Part shown: positions 22,394-34,077 of the stretch, piece after piece
How the letters are laid out: each line of letters opens with the position of its first letter
Position numbering within the stretch: the stretch's first letter is position 1
Source of the DNA: Carposina sasakii
Lineage: Eukaryota > Arthropoda > Insecta > Lepidoptera > Carposinidae
NCBI GenBank assembly: GCA_014607495.2
Contig: CP053155.1
Coordinates: 13,578,001-13,642,000, forward strand
DNA length: 64,000 nucleotides
Direction of reading: 5' to 3'
The notes under the pieces: generated by a model
What the model saw: the letters and a program-made list of their open reading frames with translations, nothing else
Databases searched by the model: none
What the model was told of the DNA's origin: nothing
Translations under genes and position numbers: made by a program

Positions 22394-22616
22394 AGCAAAA
22401 GTGATCGTTTGTGGAAAAAGAGTGACTATAACTTGTTATGGTTTTTAGCATTTGTTAATAATTTGTGGATGAAAATTATTTCTCGTTTGTCGATGGTGAT
22501 GTAATAAATAACAGCTTAACACGTATCATAATTCAGGTAGCTAAACTTATTCAAATATGTAAGATATATTTTTCTTAAACAGAAGCGGCTATTTCATTTG
22601 TGGTCATATACCTATA

Positions 22617-22852
22617 CAGGGTGTAACAAAAGGCAATGCAAATAGTCCACTAAAAGGAACCTACCCACCAAACTCGAAATCCCCTGTTTATTTTTACAGA
22701 TAGTATGGGGAATTCCTAAACAACTCAGGAATGATTGTACAATCGTGAAAAATAAACATGTGATTTCGAGTCTTCAATTTTGGTAATAGGTTCTCTATAA
22801 GTGGGCTATTTACATAGCTTTTCGCTTAACATACCCTTTCTGTTAAACCCTG
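22617..22852. mobile_element. MITE-E foldback, copy 4
   Basis: CAGGGTGTAACAAAAGGCA to TTCTGTTAAACCCTG, with TA flanks. The left arm has lost about 20 bp. Confidence 0.87.
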
Positions 22853-22859
22853 TATAATA

Positions 22860-22930
22860 CTGGAGGACACCCATGACTTCTTCCGCGTGAACTCTAGAAC
22901 TACAGTTATTTTCCGTTCCCGCGGTAATTT
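22860..22930 (+). repeat. RTE-like tail fragment
   Basis: ATGACTTCTTCCGCGTGAACTC resembles the start of RTE-D-type tails. Weak. Confidence 0.35.
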
Positions 22931-23434
22931 TGGTAAATTCTTGTCTCTGCCTACCCGTGTGGCATATAAGCGTGTGGTTATGTACGAGTATGTATGTCCA
23001 AGCAGTTTTCGATATTTTGTAATGAGTGAATATATTAGATTATAGTCCTAAATAAAAAAGTATTCACAATTAAACAGGTACTAAATACTCATATATTCAC
23101 GTGTCTCTCCTTGCATCTTATTGGCTGTAAATAACATTCAAACTTGGTTAGATTGCTGCAATCTCACATCTCTATACGAAACCTGATACTAACAAACATA
23201 CGGACAGACGGCCTATCAAGTATATCTTAAGGCTAATATATACATACTTGCCGTACAATGTATGAAATACATTGTACTGTTTGCAGTTCACAAGAATGTA
23301 TCCTAATTATTGCGAAAGTAACACGGTCTGTGATTTTTGAATTCGATATATTTTTTATTTCATAAACGTGATTTCCCCTTTTGAGATGAATTTTATTAAT
23401 AATAATTATGAATTATTGCCATTAACCACTTTAT
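22931..23434. other. AT-rich stretch, nothing recognised
   Basis: Contains a short inverted pair (CGTACAATGTATGAAATACATTGTAC, 23250..23277). No gene seen. Confidence 0.4.
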
Positions 23435-23750
23435 CCAGATCCTGTACTGATGCGGGGCTTTACTATGTAGAATACATCAGCTGCACCTCCTTCCATGCAA
23501 GACTTAAAGAGTCGATTAACGAACCCAGCCCAAGTAGAATGACCTGCGAAACATGATATGATAAACCGATTTATCGACGTTTAGCCTGTCAAAATACGAT
23601 AAATATAGCCGCTTGTTGAATTTTGTACAGAGACTATACGATATCGCATGATACGATACCCACGATGCGCGGTCATGCTAGTGGGGTAGGGGCTTTCTCT
23701 CAGGCGATTAGCAACTTATGGAATCTAATAATCTTGTAGATCTAACTGCT
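23435..23750 (+). repeat. Repeat-L copy with an inserted module
   Basis: CCTGTACTGATGCGGGGCTT and ATACATCAGCTGCACC, then a module at about 23541..23660 (GATATGATAAACCGATTTATCG), then TTTCTCTCAGGCGATTAGCA. The same module sits in the copy at 37369. Confidence 0.75.
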
Positions 23751-24607
23751 CCAATTTTGAAAATACCGACGTGTGTCTGCATATTACGTAGAATTAGGTG
23801 TGTACATTGATTTTAAACCGATACTGGTTTTGGGCGATCCCCTTTATTTATATGTGCTTCACCTTAAGATGAACATGAATTATCTTTATTATGAATACAA
23901 AATTATTATAAACATTCAAATGTGGTTTTATGGTTTTATTAGATTAAATAATAAATTTGTCAGAGGTCACAGATCTGTATAATTTTAAGTACGATTTTAG
24001 TATATTTTGACATTTGTGGAGGTGATTTTTAGAGGTTTGTGGAATCTTGATAGTTTAATTAAACCGTTTTTATGTGTGTACGTAAGTAAACAAATGTTAT
24101 ACCCATCTACCCATACATATAGGATGAGTGTTTTATGCTTATTAAAACTTTGGGTAGTGTTTCCGAGCTGTGTGTATAATGATGAAATAAAAAGTAATAC
24201 TATGTTATTTTAGACTCTGTATACTGAACTCTATCTTTGTATAACTTTTCTCGCTTGAAATATAGATATAATATGCTCTATTATAATATCAAGTTTAGTT
24301 CAGATGAGGCGATATATTATTTTCCTGTTATATTATAGAAGCTAGACATAGTTTGTTTTATATATACCACTGTCTCCCTCACTCTCGGTAAGTGACAATG
24401 AGTTAGAATATGATGACTATATTTATATTGAGTCGTTCGATATGTATGATGATACAATATAGAGATGACTTCACCTTCAAATGATTTATTGTGTCAAAAT
24501 GGCCTTTTCTAAGTTGTCTGTGTTTTAAAAAGGTTTAGTATGGTCAGTTTATCTTTAATTACGTTTCGAATATGCCTACTTACTTTGTTTCGCAGACAAT
24601 GTAGACT
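23751..24607. other. AT-rich stretch, no gene seen
   Basis: The two open frames of about 70 aa (23773..23982, 24007..24213) have AT-driven composition and no domain. I do not call them genes. Confidence 0.45.
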
Positions 24608-24785
24608 CCTGTGCTTATGCTGGGCTTCAATAGAGTACATCACCTGCATTTACTTTCTTGCATATATTAAGAGTCGACTAAGTTTTGGCGCATTCTCTTA
24701 GGTGACTCTTAGAATATGAGTTAGCAACTTCTCAGTGACTTTTACATAACTGTAGTATCACCTATATGATCTTTCAGTTCTGGTA
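24608..24785 (+). repeat. Repeat-L copy
   Basis: CCTGTGCTTATGCTGGGCTTC, AAGAGTCGACTAAG, GCATTCTCTTAGGTGA and GATCTTTCAGTTCTGG. Confidence 0.75.
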
Positions 24786-24865
24786 ACCTTACGTTTATTG
24801 ATTTGATGTATTCATCAATTTGTATTTATTTTATTTTCATTGCGATCCTAGTCTTATTTGGGTTT

Positions 24866-24935
24866 CAGGGTGGCAATTCTCGAAGTCTCGAGTTGGAACG
24901 AAGCCGAAACCGAACCGTTGTAGATGCTCAAAAGA
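24866..24935 (-). repeat. MITE-G 3' end, inverted
   Basis: GGTGGCAATTCTCGAAGTCTCGAG...GCCGAAACCGAACCGTTGTAG is the MITE-G right end in reverse, head to head with the full copy that starts at 24936. Confidence 0.85.
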
Positions 24936-25213
24936 GGGGGGGCAATACTTGAAAAATTTTGAGCTGAAACGCAACCACTAACAAACTGTTAATGAAACGT
25001 GGTGCGAAGCAATAAATGTTTACCGCTTGAGTAATAAGGTATATTTTAGCACGCATCGGTCGCGTGTATGACAGAATAAAACCAAATATCTGTCTCGTGT
25101 TGAAATGTGTCTAATTACGTCACCGTAAAATAATTATTGCTTTATTCTGAGCGTCTACAACGGTTCCGTTTCGGCTTCGTTCCAACTCGAGACTTTTCGA
25201 GAATTGTCCCCCA
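24936..25213. mobile_element. MITE-G, complete
   Basis: GGGGGGGCAATACTTGAAAA to TCGAGAATTGTCCCCC. It marks the outer limit of the knirps-like gene's 3' UTR. Confidence 0.88.
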
Positions 25214-26053
25214 GAACAGAGCATGTGAAATTATTAGAAGATAGGTTGTATCTATGTAAAGCGTAAAGAGGTGACAAACAAACTTACTTTCACATTTATT
25301 ATATTATTTGGGATAATAGATAAGTAAATAACAAAGAAAACTCGAGTGCATGAATAGTTTATTTTGTACGTTTCCGTGGAATGTTCCGTTACAAACACAC
25401 TAACTACATTATTATAATTATTTACATCCATTTGACCACAAAGTATTCTCGTGAGTATGTATTGTGACTAAATTGAGTACATAAAGAACAGGTATATAAG
25501 TTCAAAACTTTTGAGCAAAACATAGGAATGAAGGTACTGAATGATTCGAGTATATAAGTACAGCATAGTAGAAAAAAAAAACAGTCAAAATTATAATTAG
25601 TAAACTAGATAAATCTCACATTGCACCCGAAGTTAACACTTTTATATCTTCAAACAACACATCAATCAAATTCTACTAAACGGAATAAATTATATTATTC
25701 AAATTATGTATACAAAAAAAACATTATTATCTTTTATCAAAATGGAATGTTGCAACACCCGGCTTTCCATTTTCAATTTAATCCACTAACTACATTACAA
25801 CCTAATACTTAAAACTACATGAAATAATTTATTATTTACAATCAATTTGTACATAACCATTAACCGGGGTTCTAAGTACCAATAACATTTGATATCTAGT
25901 TACTTAACTTACGTATTTGGATAGACTATTTATTCAACGTGATAACAAATCGCAAACAAACTTTTGAAAGTCAATCGATCTACTTATTTTAACATCACAA
26001 TCCGATTTACTGGCCTTCTTTCACTTGACACTCAAGTTCTGTCGCTCGGGAGG
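25214..26053 (-). other. Probable 3' UTR and polyadenylation region of the knirps-like gene
   Basis: Directly after the stop codon the sequence becomes AT-rich and is free of recognisable repeats down to the end of a MITE at 25213. AATAAA on the minus strand occurs at 25929..25934, 25828..25833, 25358..25363 and 25295..25300. Any of them could serve the transcript. I cannot tell which is used. Confidence 0.6.
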
Positions 26054-27079
26054 TCACACTTTGGTCGTGAGGTCTAGGGGGTGGAGCTTGATCCGCTTTA
26101 TCTGCGAGTAGGTGAGGTCCTCCTCTTCGCTGGCCGAGCCGGGCCCGCTGGCTGACTCTGCGTCGTCGTGGTCGGGCACAATGACCTCGCTGTCGTCTGA
26201 TCTCCGTCGCGCGGAGCTGCACCGACCGTCAGACTTCACGGAGAGGTCCATCGGGTTCTCCTGCAGGGGCGACTCCGATGTCCGTCGCTCTGCAGGAGGG
26301 GTAGGAACAAATTCAGCCTCCGATATGATATCCTCGTGCGGCGTGGGCTGCGACCGCTGCTGCTTCAGTATCTCGTCCAGGAAGAAGCGTTTTGAGGAGT
26401 CAGCGTTGTGGTCGTCGATCCGGACATCGTTGTTGTTCTCCGCCGCTTGCCTTAACGCCGCGTGGTCTAGTAGATGCCGGGAGTAGATGGGGTGGAAGCC
26501 AGGAGGGAAGAGGAGAGGGTGGTTGGCGGCAAAAGGACTAAACGGGGGCGGCGGTAGGAAAGGGGAATGGGGGAAATGGGGCAAGGATAAGTTGGCTAGA
26601 GGATGAGGGATGTAGCTATCTCTCGGCGGCGTCAGCGGTCGATCTGGCGGCCGTGATTGTGTGATCCTGGTCTTCTCATCTAACTTTGGTGAGGAGCCGC
26701 TGCAGTGGGAGTCTGGGGAGCCGGAGTTGGGCTTGTATTCATCTAGGCCGAGGAGGGCTAGTTCCTCCTTCGTTCGCGGTCGGGCTAGACCGGGGAATAG
26801 GTGAGGCGGGAAGGGCGGCGCTAGTGGATGTTGGGAGGGTCCCCTGGGTGGGGACCTGGACTGTGCAGCTTGCTGCTGCTCCTGCAGCAGGCAGTGGATC
26901 TTGAACCAGTTGGAGCGGCGTCCGTATCGCGAGCCGGACTTGGACATGCCCACCATGAGGCACTTGCGCAGGCGACATGCTTTACACGCTGTGCGGTTCT
27001 TCTTGTTGATGACGCATTCTCCGTTGTTCTTGCACTCGGTGATGGAGTTCAGGTTGTTGTATGACCGCCCGAAGAACGA
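26054..27079 (-). CDS. knrl: Knirps-family nuclear receptor, terminal exon
   Basis: This exon encodes residues 27-367 and the stop. The acceptor TTTTTTCCAG precedes SFFGRSYNN, and codons further 5' in the open frame are intronic. The second zinc finger uses Cys42, Cys48, Cys58 and Cys61. It is followed by the knirps box (about 72-95, including [20 protein letters not shown]), which marks the knirps subfamily. Next come a Pro/His-rich linker (about 103-125 and 169-226), an acidic/Ser region (321-347) and basic KRIK. CtBP-type corepressor motifs are PMDLS at 302-306 and PLDLT at 360-364. There is no ligand-binding domain, as is usual for this family (NR0A). The protein is predicted nuclear, a DNA-binding repressor. 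At 367 aa it is shorter than Drosophila knirps (about 430) and knirps-related (about 650). The exon is strongly GC-rich against AT-rich surroundings. Orthology among kni, knrl and eg needs a tree. Confidence 0.95.
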   Translation of the reverse strand, partial: SFFGRSYNNLNSITECKNNGECVINKKNRTACKACRLRKCLMVGMSKSGSRYGRRSNWFKIHCLLQEQQQAAQSRSPPRGPSQHPLAPPFPPHLFPGLARPRTKEELALLGLDEYKPNSGSPDSHCSGSSPKLDEKTRITQSRPPDRPLTPPRDSYIPHPLANLSLPHFPHSPFLPPPPFSPFAANHPLLFPPGFHPIYSRHLLDHAALRQAAENNNDVRIDDHNADSSKRFFLDEILKQQRSQPTPHEDIISEAEFVPTPPAERRTSESPLQENPMDLSVKSDGRCSSARRRSDDSEVIVPDHDDAESASGPGSASEEEDLTYSQIKRIKLHPLDLTTKV

Positions 27080-27344
27080 CTGGAAAAAAGGAAAAACCAT
27101 GTGTTATTCGTGAAAATGTATAAGTTTTAGTGGACAAGAAGAGTTCTCATAGCAGTAACGGTTAACGGTTTTTAAAAGGCTTCAAGATCAGCTGCAAAGG
27201 TAATTCCAATCAACCAAACAAGGGACAGGGCCACATAAAAAATGTCACCAAGTAAAGATGTAACATAAACCAGAATAATCTTAATTGATGCCACCGTAAC
27301 TCATGCACACGACATGTTATATCTAATTTATGTAAAGGCCCGTT

Positions 27345-27420
27345 TACACGGCTGGTTGGGGCCCGACCGAGCGCGTGACGCCGATAGTGAAAACGCCTCA
27401 ACGCCTTAAAGCGTCACTTC
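27345..27420. repeat. Possible MITE end
   Basis: GGCCCGTTTACACGGCTGG resembles a common insect MITE terminus, but there is no partner end in reach. Confidence 0.25.
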
Positions 27421-30051
27421 CTGTGGAAATAGGCCACAAGTTCGGATTCGGTCTGCTAGCTACGCTTAACTACGGTTTTGTTTTCGAATGACCTTGGCTT
27501 TTCGTTAGTTATGCAATACAGACCTTATTGTTTTACATCGTTTCGGACTCGATCAATGGTCGCTTATTACAGTAATTCGCCGATTTCTTTAGGATTGCGT
27601 GGATATACTGATCCATATCGCTTAGTTTGTATCTGATTAGTGAAATATGATTATTTGTGTGGTAAATCGATTTTCTGCCCAGATTTTTGAGATCGATTAG
27701 ATTAACGCTTAAAATGATCTATACTGATTAATAATAATTGAAGGGCAGCATATAGCTTTATTTTATTACGATTTCGAAACAACAAAAAAAAATAACAAAG
27801 AAAATCCATTATAATAACAGAATATTTATCACGTTTAAACAATGCCCAGTAAAAGAGAAAAATGTAAATTCGCAGAGTTGCTAAACTTTAGCACTTTGAC
27901 ACCATGTTTGCCAAAATAATTACATAACGCCCGAGGAGCTGCACCTGCACCGAATAACAATAAATAATGTAGACGACATTGCGAGATTGAGGATGACAAT
28001 GAATGTCATTCGTTAAAGTGAATTTAAAGTTTAAAGTTACATGTATGTCGAGCGTGACGAGGGTGTGCTGAAACTTTATTATATTTTTGTAAGATAAGCG
28101 TTATCAGGTTGCTAATTATTATCAATTTAATCAATATATTTTTTCATACATATTATATTTTTATTCGTATTTCTTTTTGCACAGAGAAACCTTCAATAAC
28201 ATTGATGTAGATAATGTTAGCGATGTTCAAGAGCTGGTTTGTCGCTAAAAATATTCGATCTAAATTCACATTGCTAAATTTGTCTGTTATACCTTTATTT
28301 GAGTAAGTTTACGTTGTCATATATACAATTCTTTATTAAGTACCTATATAAATTATGATATACTACATTAGCAGGATAAGAAATGCAAGAATTTCATTCA
28401 AGTTAAAATTATATTTTTGTTATTTCAGATTATTTCGTTTAAGTCTTTTCAAATTAAATATTTATAAAAAAAATGTGCAAAAATGATAATTAAAACAATA
28501 GAAGGTGACGACTTTCAATGACTTTCAATAATGTTCTTACCCTGGTTTTAAATGCGACTGAATTTTTAAATACTTTTTAAAATAATGTGTGTTAAAATAT
28601 TTATACATCAATTGTAAAATTTTGAAAGAAAAACATATTTGTTCATAAAAAATATTTTTAATAGTTTTTTCTCAAGTCTGTGCTCGTTTTTAGGCAGAGG
28701 AATATTGAATACGTAGTTTAAAACTTGACTTTAAATATCTAAAGTAGCAAAACTTATTTTATTTACATATCGTGTTCCCAAAATGGGGTAGCCAGAACTT
28801 CAGGATCACAAAGGAGATCACAGCCACGTTTTTTTTTTTTGTTACAACACAGCAATAACATCCGATTAAAAATAATTTACATATAATGTGTGTAGTGCCA
28901 ATAACGGTAACAATACTTACAATTTCATGGTGACATTGATATAAATAAGAATAGTATTTAAATCCAATAATATAATATAGACCCAGGAAAGGAAGAGAGG
29001 AGTTGGGGTAGGGTAGGATGGGAACATTTAAATATTTACTAAAAATAAAAATAAGAATAATAAAAACATAGCATAGAGAAATAATAATTAATAATTATGT
29101 ATTAATAATTAATAATAATATAACGGGAACAGATGTTAATTATTTACCACGAAAAATCATTTTTACTTCTCCTTTCTATATCTTCATAGGATTAAATATT
29201 TTCTCCATACGTCACTATCTTAAGAAAATAAAAGCACAATCTAGTCTCCCAAGTTTCGATACTCTGTAGTATCGGTAGCCACACTGCCTGATTTCCCTAC
29301 GCGGGGCAGGTGACACAAACCTGTGACCCTGTCTCAACTGACACCGTCTATTTCCGAACTTGTACAACTTGTACTGCGGAGCCACTGTCTACGTGTAGAG
29401 ATTTTGAATAAAACTAGTATTTTGTCTGTAACGCATATGATTATGGATTTGGACTAGAATATATGAATAAATATGACTTGTGGTAATCTATTCGAGTAGG
29501 TAGGTAAGTTCCATAGTGATGTAAACTCAAAATTATCTATAGAAAATGACACTTTCGCCAAAAAACGCTATGTAATATACTTATGTCTTATAGAGGTAGG
29601 AAGTGACTACATGTCTCCATTTAGTACGTTCCAAACATACCTCTATCATATAATCCATATTTTTCATTCATTCCTCGTCGGTTTCGGGTTCAATTGACTA
29701 ATTTAAATAATTGTACATAAATCACATAATATATATTCCCTTTACTTAAAGTCGTGTGTTAAAACGACATAATTTTAGTTATTAACTGTGTGCGTTTGAA
29801 GATTAGAATATTTTAAATGTTAAAATATAACCTTTTTTGAATGTCAGTTGGTGCTATTTAATAGGTAACAGTTGTATAGAAGAATATAATTATATATAAT
29901 TAAATATAATTATCGATTCCCACTCTATTTATCTTTATATTTATGACTAAGCCAGTTTCATCTTTAAACATTTCTGAAGGTACTTTGTTTGGGATTTCTA
30001 GTGTAAGTAGGTAACGTTGCCAATAGTTAGAAGAATTCGTATCCGAGCAAA
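27421..30051. other. Intronic AT-rich DNA
   Basis: Long AT-rich stretch of the intron. Apart from a repeat-L piece at 28770 and ATTAATAATTAATAATA runs near 29080..29120 I see nothing. Confidence 0.45.
28770..28833 (-). repeat. Repeat-L fragment
   Basis: CGTGTTCCCAAAATGGGGTAGCC, CTTCAGGATCACAAAGGAGATC and CACAGCCACG. Confidence 0.75.
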
Positions 30052-30105
30052 CCCGGTGGCTTAGTGGTTAAGCGGCTGGCACGGTTTAATTATCGGGTGA
30101 AGATT
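30052..30105 (+). repeat. SINE-B fragment
   Basis: ACCCGGTGGCTTAGTGGTTA and GCGGCTGGCACGG, with part of the SINE-B body upstream from about 29950 (CATCTTTAAACATTTCTGAAGG). Cut before the B box. Confidence 0.75.
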
Positions 30106-30740
30106 CTTTATTTATTATAATTAGTTATATTATTTAATAATATTTGTTTCTGTGCATTGTTTTAAATTATTTGCAGTATTATCGCAATATTTAGTTATTT
30201 AACTCGTCTATGTATATTTTTGTACAAAGTAAGTACCTAAGTATAATATTTTGTAGCTGTATATTTTTTTACCGACTTAAAAAAAGAGAGGTTATCAATA
30301 TAGGGCAAGATCGGGTAATGGGAGTCAGTGGGTAATAGTGGTCACCCACACATCTCCAAAAGTAATACTAATAGAAACGCGTTAGGGGTCCTCCCTGCCC
30401 GCTCTGATCCCCTCGCCGTCGCTGCGAGCGTGCCGCGTGGGTATGGCGACAGCATAGAGAATGAGAGGTGTGTTTTATTTTTGCGGCTCGTCGATGTAAA
30501 TTTTCACGGACGCAAAATATACAGTAACTTTTATAGTTATTGATCTACTTGTATGTTACTTTTTTACGCCTTTACTTGTACATTTGGTGTAATGATTTCG
30601 TACTTAAATCCAGAGTTTTTCTAATCAGTGATTATTATTTTTTCTTCATAAAATACTTTTTGGTAATGAGAATCGGGTGATCCCCATTGCCCGCTAGTGA
30701 CCGCCACCTAAAGAAAAAGATAGGGGAGAGGAAAAATATA

Positions 30741-30914
30741 CAGGGTCTTTGGTCGTCAACGTTCCCGAAATCTACGGAATCTCCTCATCATCATGATCAT
30801 TTTTCTTCATGGAAGTATATCTGGGAAGTGTCTGGTTACCAAAATATTAGGGTCCAAAGTTGAGTAAATAGACTGCATTTTTCTGCATAAATGCACATTG
30901 ACACGTGTAGCAAG
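30741..30914 (+). mobile_element. MITE-F, 3'-truncated, nested
   Basis: CAGGGTCTTTGGTCGTCAACG through GGGTCCAAAGTTGAGTAAAT to GTGTAGCAAGAT, then it stops. Lies inside the 1.07-kb transposon. Confidence 0.82.
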
Positions 30915-31203
30915 ATGACGCGCGTGCCGAAGAAGGGGACCGAAAGAGTAAAGAGGAAGATTCTTCAGGAATCAAACGATACCTCTGTATCAGACGTAAC
31001 GCGATTTGTATTAGATTTTTGTATGATCCTCATTGCCCACAAGGTGACCTCAATTACCCGTAAATTAGTGCAATGGGAGTCAAATCTGTTTTTTTTGTAC
31101 TTTTATATTTCCCAAAGATGATTATTAAAGTGATGATTACTGATCTCAAATTATAGCCAATTAAGTAAATTTTGTTATGAGGCGGTTGCAATAAAATAAA
31201 AAA

Positions 31204-31303
31204 TCTCAGTGGTGAGTGCGCTGGCACGCGGAATGCAGAGGTCGTGGGTTCGATTCCCACTCGGGTGAGGAATTTTTTCCATTTCTTTATTAATAATTTT
31301 ATA
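31204..31303 (+). mobile_element. SINE-B, nested
   Basis: TCTCAGTGGTGAGTGCGCTGG (A-box region), GTGGGTTCGATTCCCACTCG (B-box region) and TTTCTTTATTAATAATTTTAT. Confidence 0.83.
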
Positions 31304-31376
31304 GTAAAATTTTTGTTAATTTTAGCTTTTATATTCTAATTCTTGCTTAATTGACCCCCATTACCCAATCTTCCCC

Positions 31377-33308
31377 TACCTACATGATACTAAAGAAAAT
31401 AAAAAATACCGATTATTTAGTATTATTACAAATCACTAAACTGTATATTACCTAATAATATAACAAACTTAACTCTGGCAACCTGTAGGCCTATTTTCTT
31501 AAACCAGTTGCGGAGGTCGGAGGTCGACTGTCACCTGGGTGCGCACGCGCATCGGATTTACGTACCGACTGGTTAAAGTAAAATGGGAGGACATTACTTA
31601 CAAATATAATAGCTTTTGTGAACGAAACTGGCGTAGTTTGTTGTTAATAGTGATAAAACCAATTATAAAAATAAATATATTAATTGATTGAAAATCTTAT
31701 ATACATATTATTTACATATTATTAATTTATTATTATATTATAGTAAATACATAAACTTATCAGAAATTATTATTTCGCTAATTCCATTGGCCTTTATAAC
31801 TACAATTAAAACAATACTTAACACAATGAGTTTTAGTTCTCAAAAGGTTCGACCTCAAGATAAATCGCAGGTAACAAATCACGCCACAGAATATGCGCAC
31901 GCGCGTCATCGCACTTGTCATATCGATGTTCATGAATTAATTAGGTACAAGTTAAAAATCCATTTTTAATGCTTGTGGAAATCTAGAAACTTTTTTTGTA
32001 TTATATAGCACGAGAAACATGCTCGCGTAAGCAAGTTCCTTCTTCTTACAGATTTTGTCTATTTTTACCCGACTGCACCTGAAGGACGGTTATGTGGTGA
32101 GTGTATGTGCATTTCGGGAACAGCCATATTTATATGTTGGTATAATGGGTTGTTGCCTTATTATTCTATGCCTACATTGTAAAAATCGTAAATACTAAAG
32201 TCTGGCTGTAAAACGTAATTTTGTTGCACTCTACCTACCGCAGACATTTTATAACTATAAAACCGGGTATAACGCTTTGATAGGCTAGTTCTAAATGTTA
32301 GATTCTAGACTCGGAGCTAAAGAGGAGAGATACTATCATAAAAAGCTAGTGATTGGGCCACTCTGCGCTACATAAAGCACATTGAAAAGTTGCAGGGGAG
32401 ATGCAAAATTTGGTCTATACTGCGCTACTTAACGTGCGATAGGATAGATGAAAAATTTGGCCAGTGATTGGGTCACACTGCGCTTTCTGAAGAACATTGC
32501 CACGCTGTCACCTCGTCATCAAAATTCCATGAGGTCTAGGAAAGCAGGTCAGGTCAGGTCCTAAGTAGATGTGGAAGATGATCTGGCTTGATTAGGATTG
32601 GTCACATAGGCCATATAAATAAATAGATAATATTATGCACAATATTACCACACATAAATCTACTAATGAGATTCCTATTGGATTTGTTACCGGTCGCCAG
32701 ATTATTGTATTTGTCCCCGAAAAGCAGCAGTAGGCTCACCCCGTACCACGTGGGACTTAATAGGCTTACTGGTCAAAAGTGGGTGTGTAATTTGCACACT
32801 TCTGCCCAACCTCTTTGGGGACTAAGGGGCGTGACCACAGAACACATTTACTCCTAGCGGAGACGAAGGGCAACTGCGTACAAAAAGTATCAAAGGCAAG
32901 CTCACTGTTGCCATCTTATCTCAGCCCCGCAAAACTGACGATAAATATTGAATGCAGGGATAGGTACTTAGAAATGTACGATACATTCCGGAATTAGGCA
33001 TTTTCACTTGCAGAAAACTTAAACCAGAGTTCTGGCTCTAGTTTCCTACAAGGGAAAATGCCCAATCCGAAATATGTACACACGTAACGATAGTCATTTT
33101 ATCAAATAAAACAAGGATATTATTGTTATGAAGAATAATACATTTTAATTTAAAGAAATGACACAAAAAGAAATACAATCTTTCCAAAAAATTCATTCAT
33201 GATCCATCCATCCAAACCATCATAAAGGATAAACAAATAACAAAAAAACACAAAACACTAAGTATCTTTCAAAAACTAGGTTATGAAAAAAGTCACTATC
33301 TTAGGTAA
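31377..33308. other. Intronic stretch with minor internal repeats
   Basis: AGTGATTGGGCCACTCTGCGCT (32350) recurs as AGTGATTGGGTCACACTGCGCT (32463). A small hairpin unit at about 32984..33075 pairs CCGGAATTAGGCATTTTC with GAAAATGCCCAATCCG. No exon seen. Confidence 0.45.
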
Positions 33309-33595
33309 CTTCTATGCTGCTCTGGGAGTGAAAAAAAAAACGAAAAATACTACAGCTGCTTTTCTTCCTAGGGATACTGTACAAGTCAGTAGAGGGACAA
33401 GAGGGTCTTGGTATTTTGTAGGCGATGGGCTGACCACCTGTCACTACTAACCGAACTTGTACATCTCAACTATACCCTCAAAATTGGTCAGAAGTGGCAC
33501 CATGTGGTTCTATTAGCCCTTGGTGCTCTACCTACCCCGTAAGGGATAAAGGCGTGATTATATAGATAGATATAATGTATGTATATGTATGTATC
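33309..33595 (+). repeat. Repeat-I, full copy
   Basis: CTTCTATGCTGCTCTGGGAG, TGTAGGCGATGGGCTGACCA, ACCCCGTAAGGGATAAAGGC and a TATGTATGTAT tail. Unknown class, possibly a retroelement 3' end. Confidence 0.75.
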
Positions 33596-34077
33596 TTAGT
33601 TTAAATCACTATCAAAATACTGTTATCTCACACACTAAACGGAGAAACCGAAACTCTACTCAACATTATTGGGGCGAATAAATAAACAGAAAAATTCACA
33701 AACAAACCGACTGCCAGAACAAACGAACGCCATGTTGGGTTTACTTTGCTTGCTGCTGTGCTGCTGTACCACACGGGCGTACCATTCACTCACAAAATAT
33801 GTCTATCTCAAACTGCAGTAATGGACGTTGGCATGTGCGAGGGAGATATCCAAACGAGAATGCGCTAACATTTTTTGCTTCAAGAACGTTGTAAACCAAG
33901 GATGTTATATAAAAATGGACTGAACAACTCAGCCCCCGTACGCTTTACGGCAGCTCGTACTAACTTCGCGGGGCCTGGGCGTGACTCTAGGTATGTTTGT
34001 ATTTCAAAAGTGTAATTTTTGTTGTTTGTTACAAATAACATATTTTGTTATTTATGGTGATACATAACGAATGAAGC

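Larger units (their letters stand above)
30303..31376. mobile_element. 1.07-kb DNA-transposon remnant, TA-flanked
   Basis: Left end GGGCAAGATCGGGTAATGGG, right end (reverse complement) GGGGAAGATTGGGTAATGGG: 25-bp inverted repeats with 3 mismatches, and TA at 30301..30302 and 31377..31378. GGGTAAT/ATTACCC words recur inside. A small broken frame from 30915 (MTRVPKKGTERVKRKILQ) may be a transposase remnant, possibly pogo-like. It holds a MITE-F fragment and a SINE-B. Confidence 0.75.

Noticed and set aside
26112..26486. Plus-strand 124-aa and other frames over 26.0-27.1 kb
   Set aside because: They are shadows of the knirps-like exon in its other frames. Composition follows the antisense of the real coding sequence.
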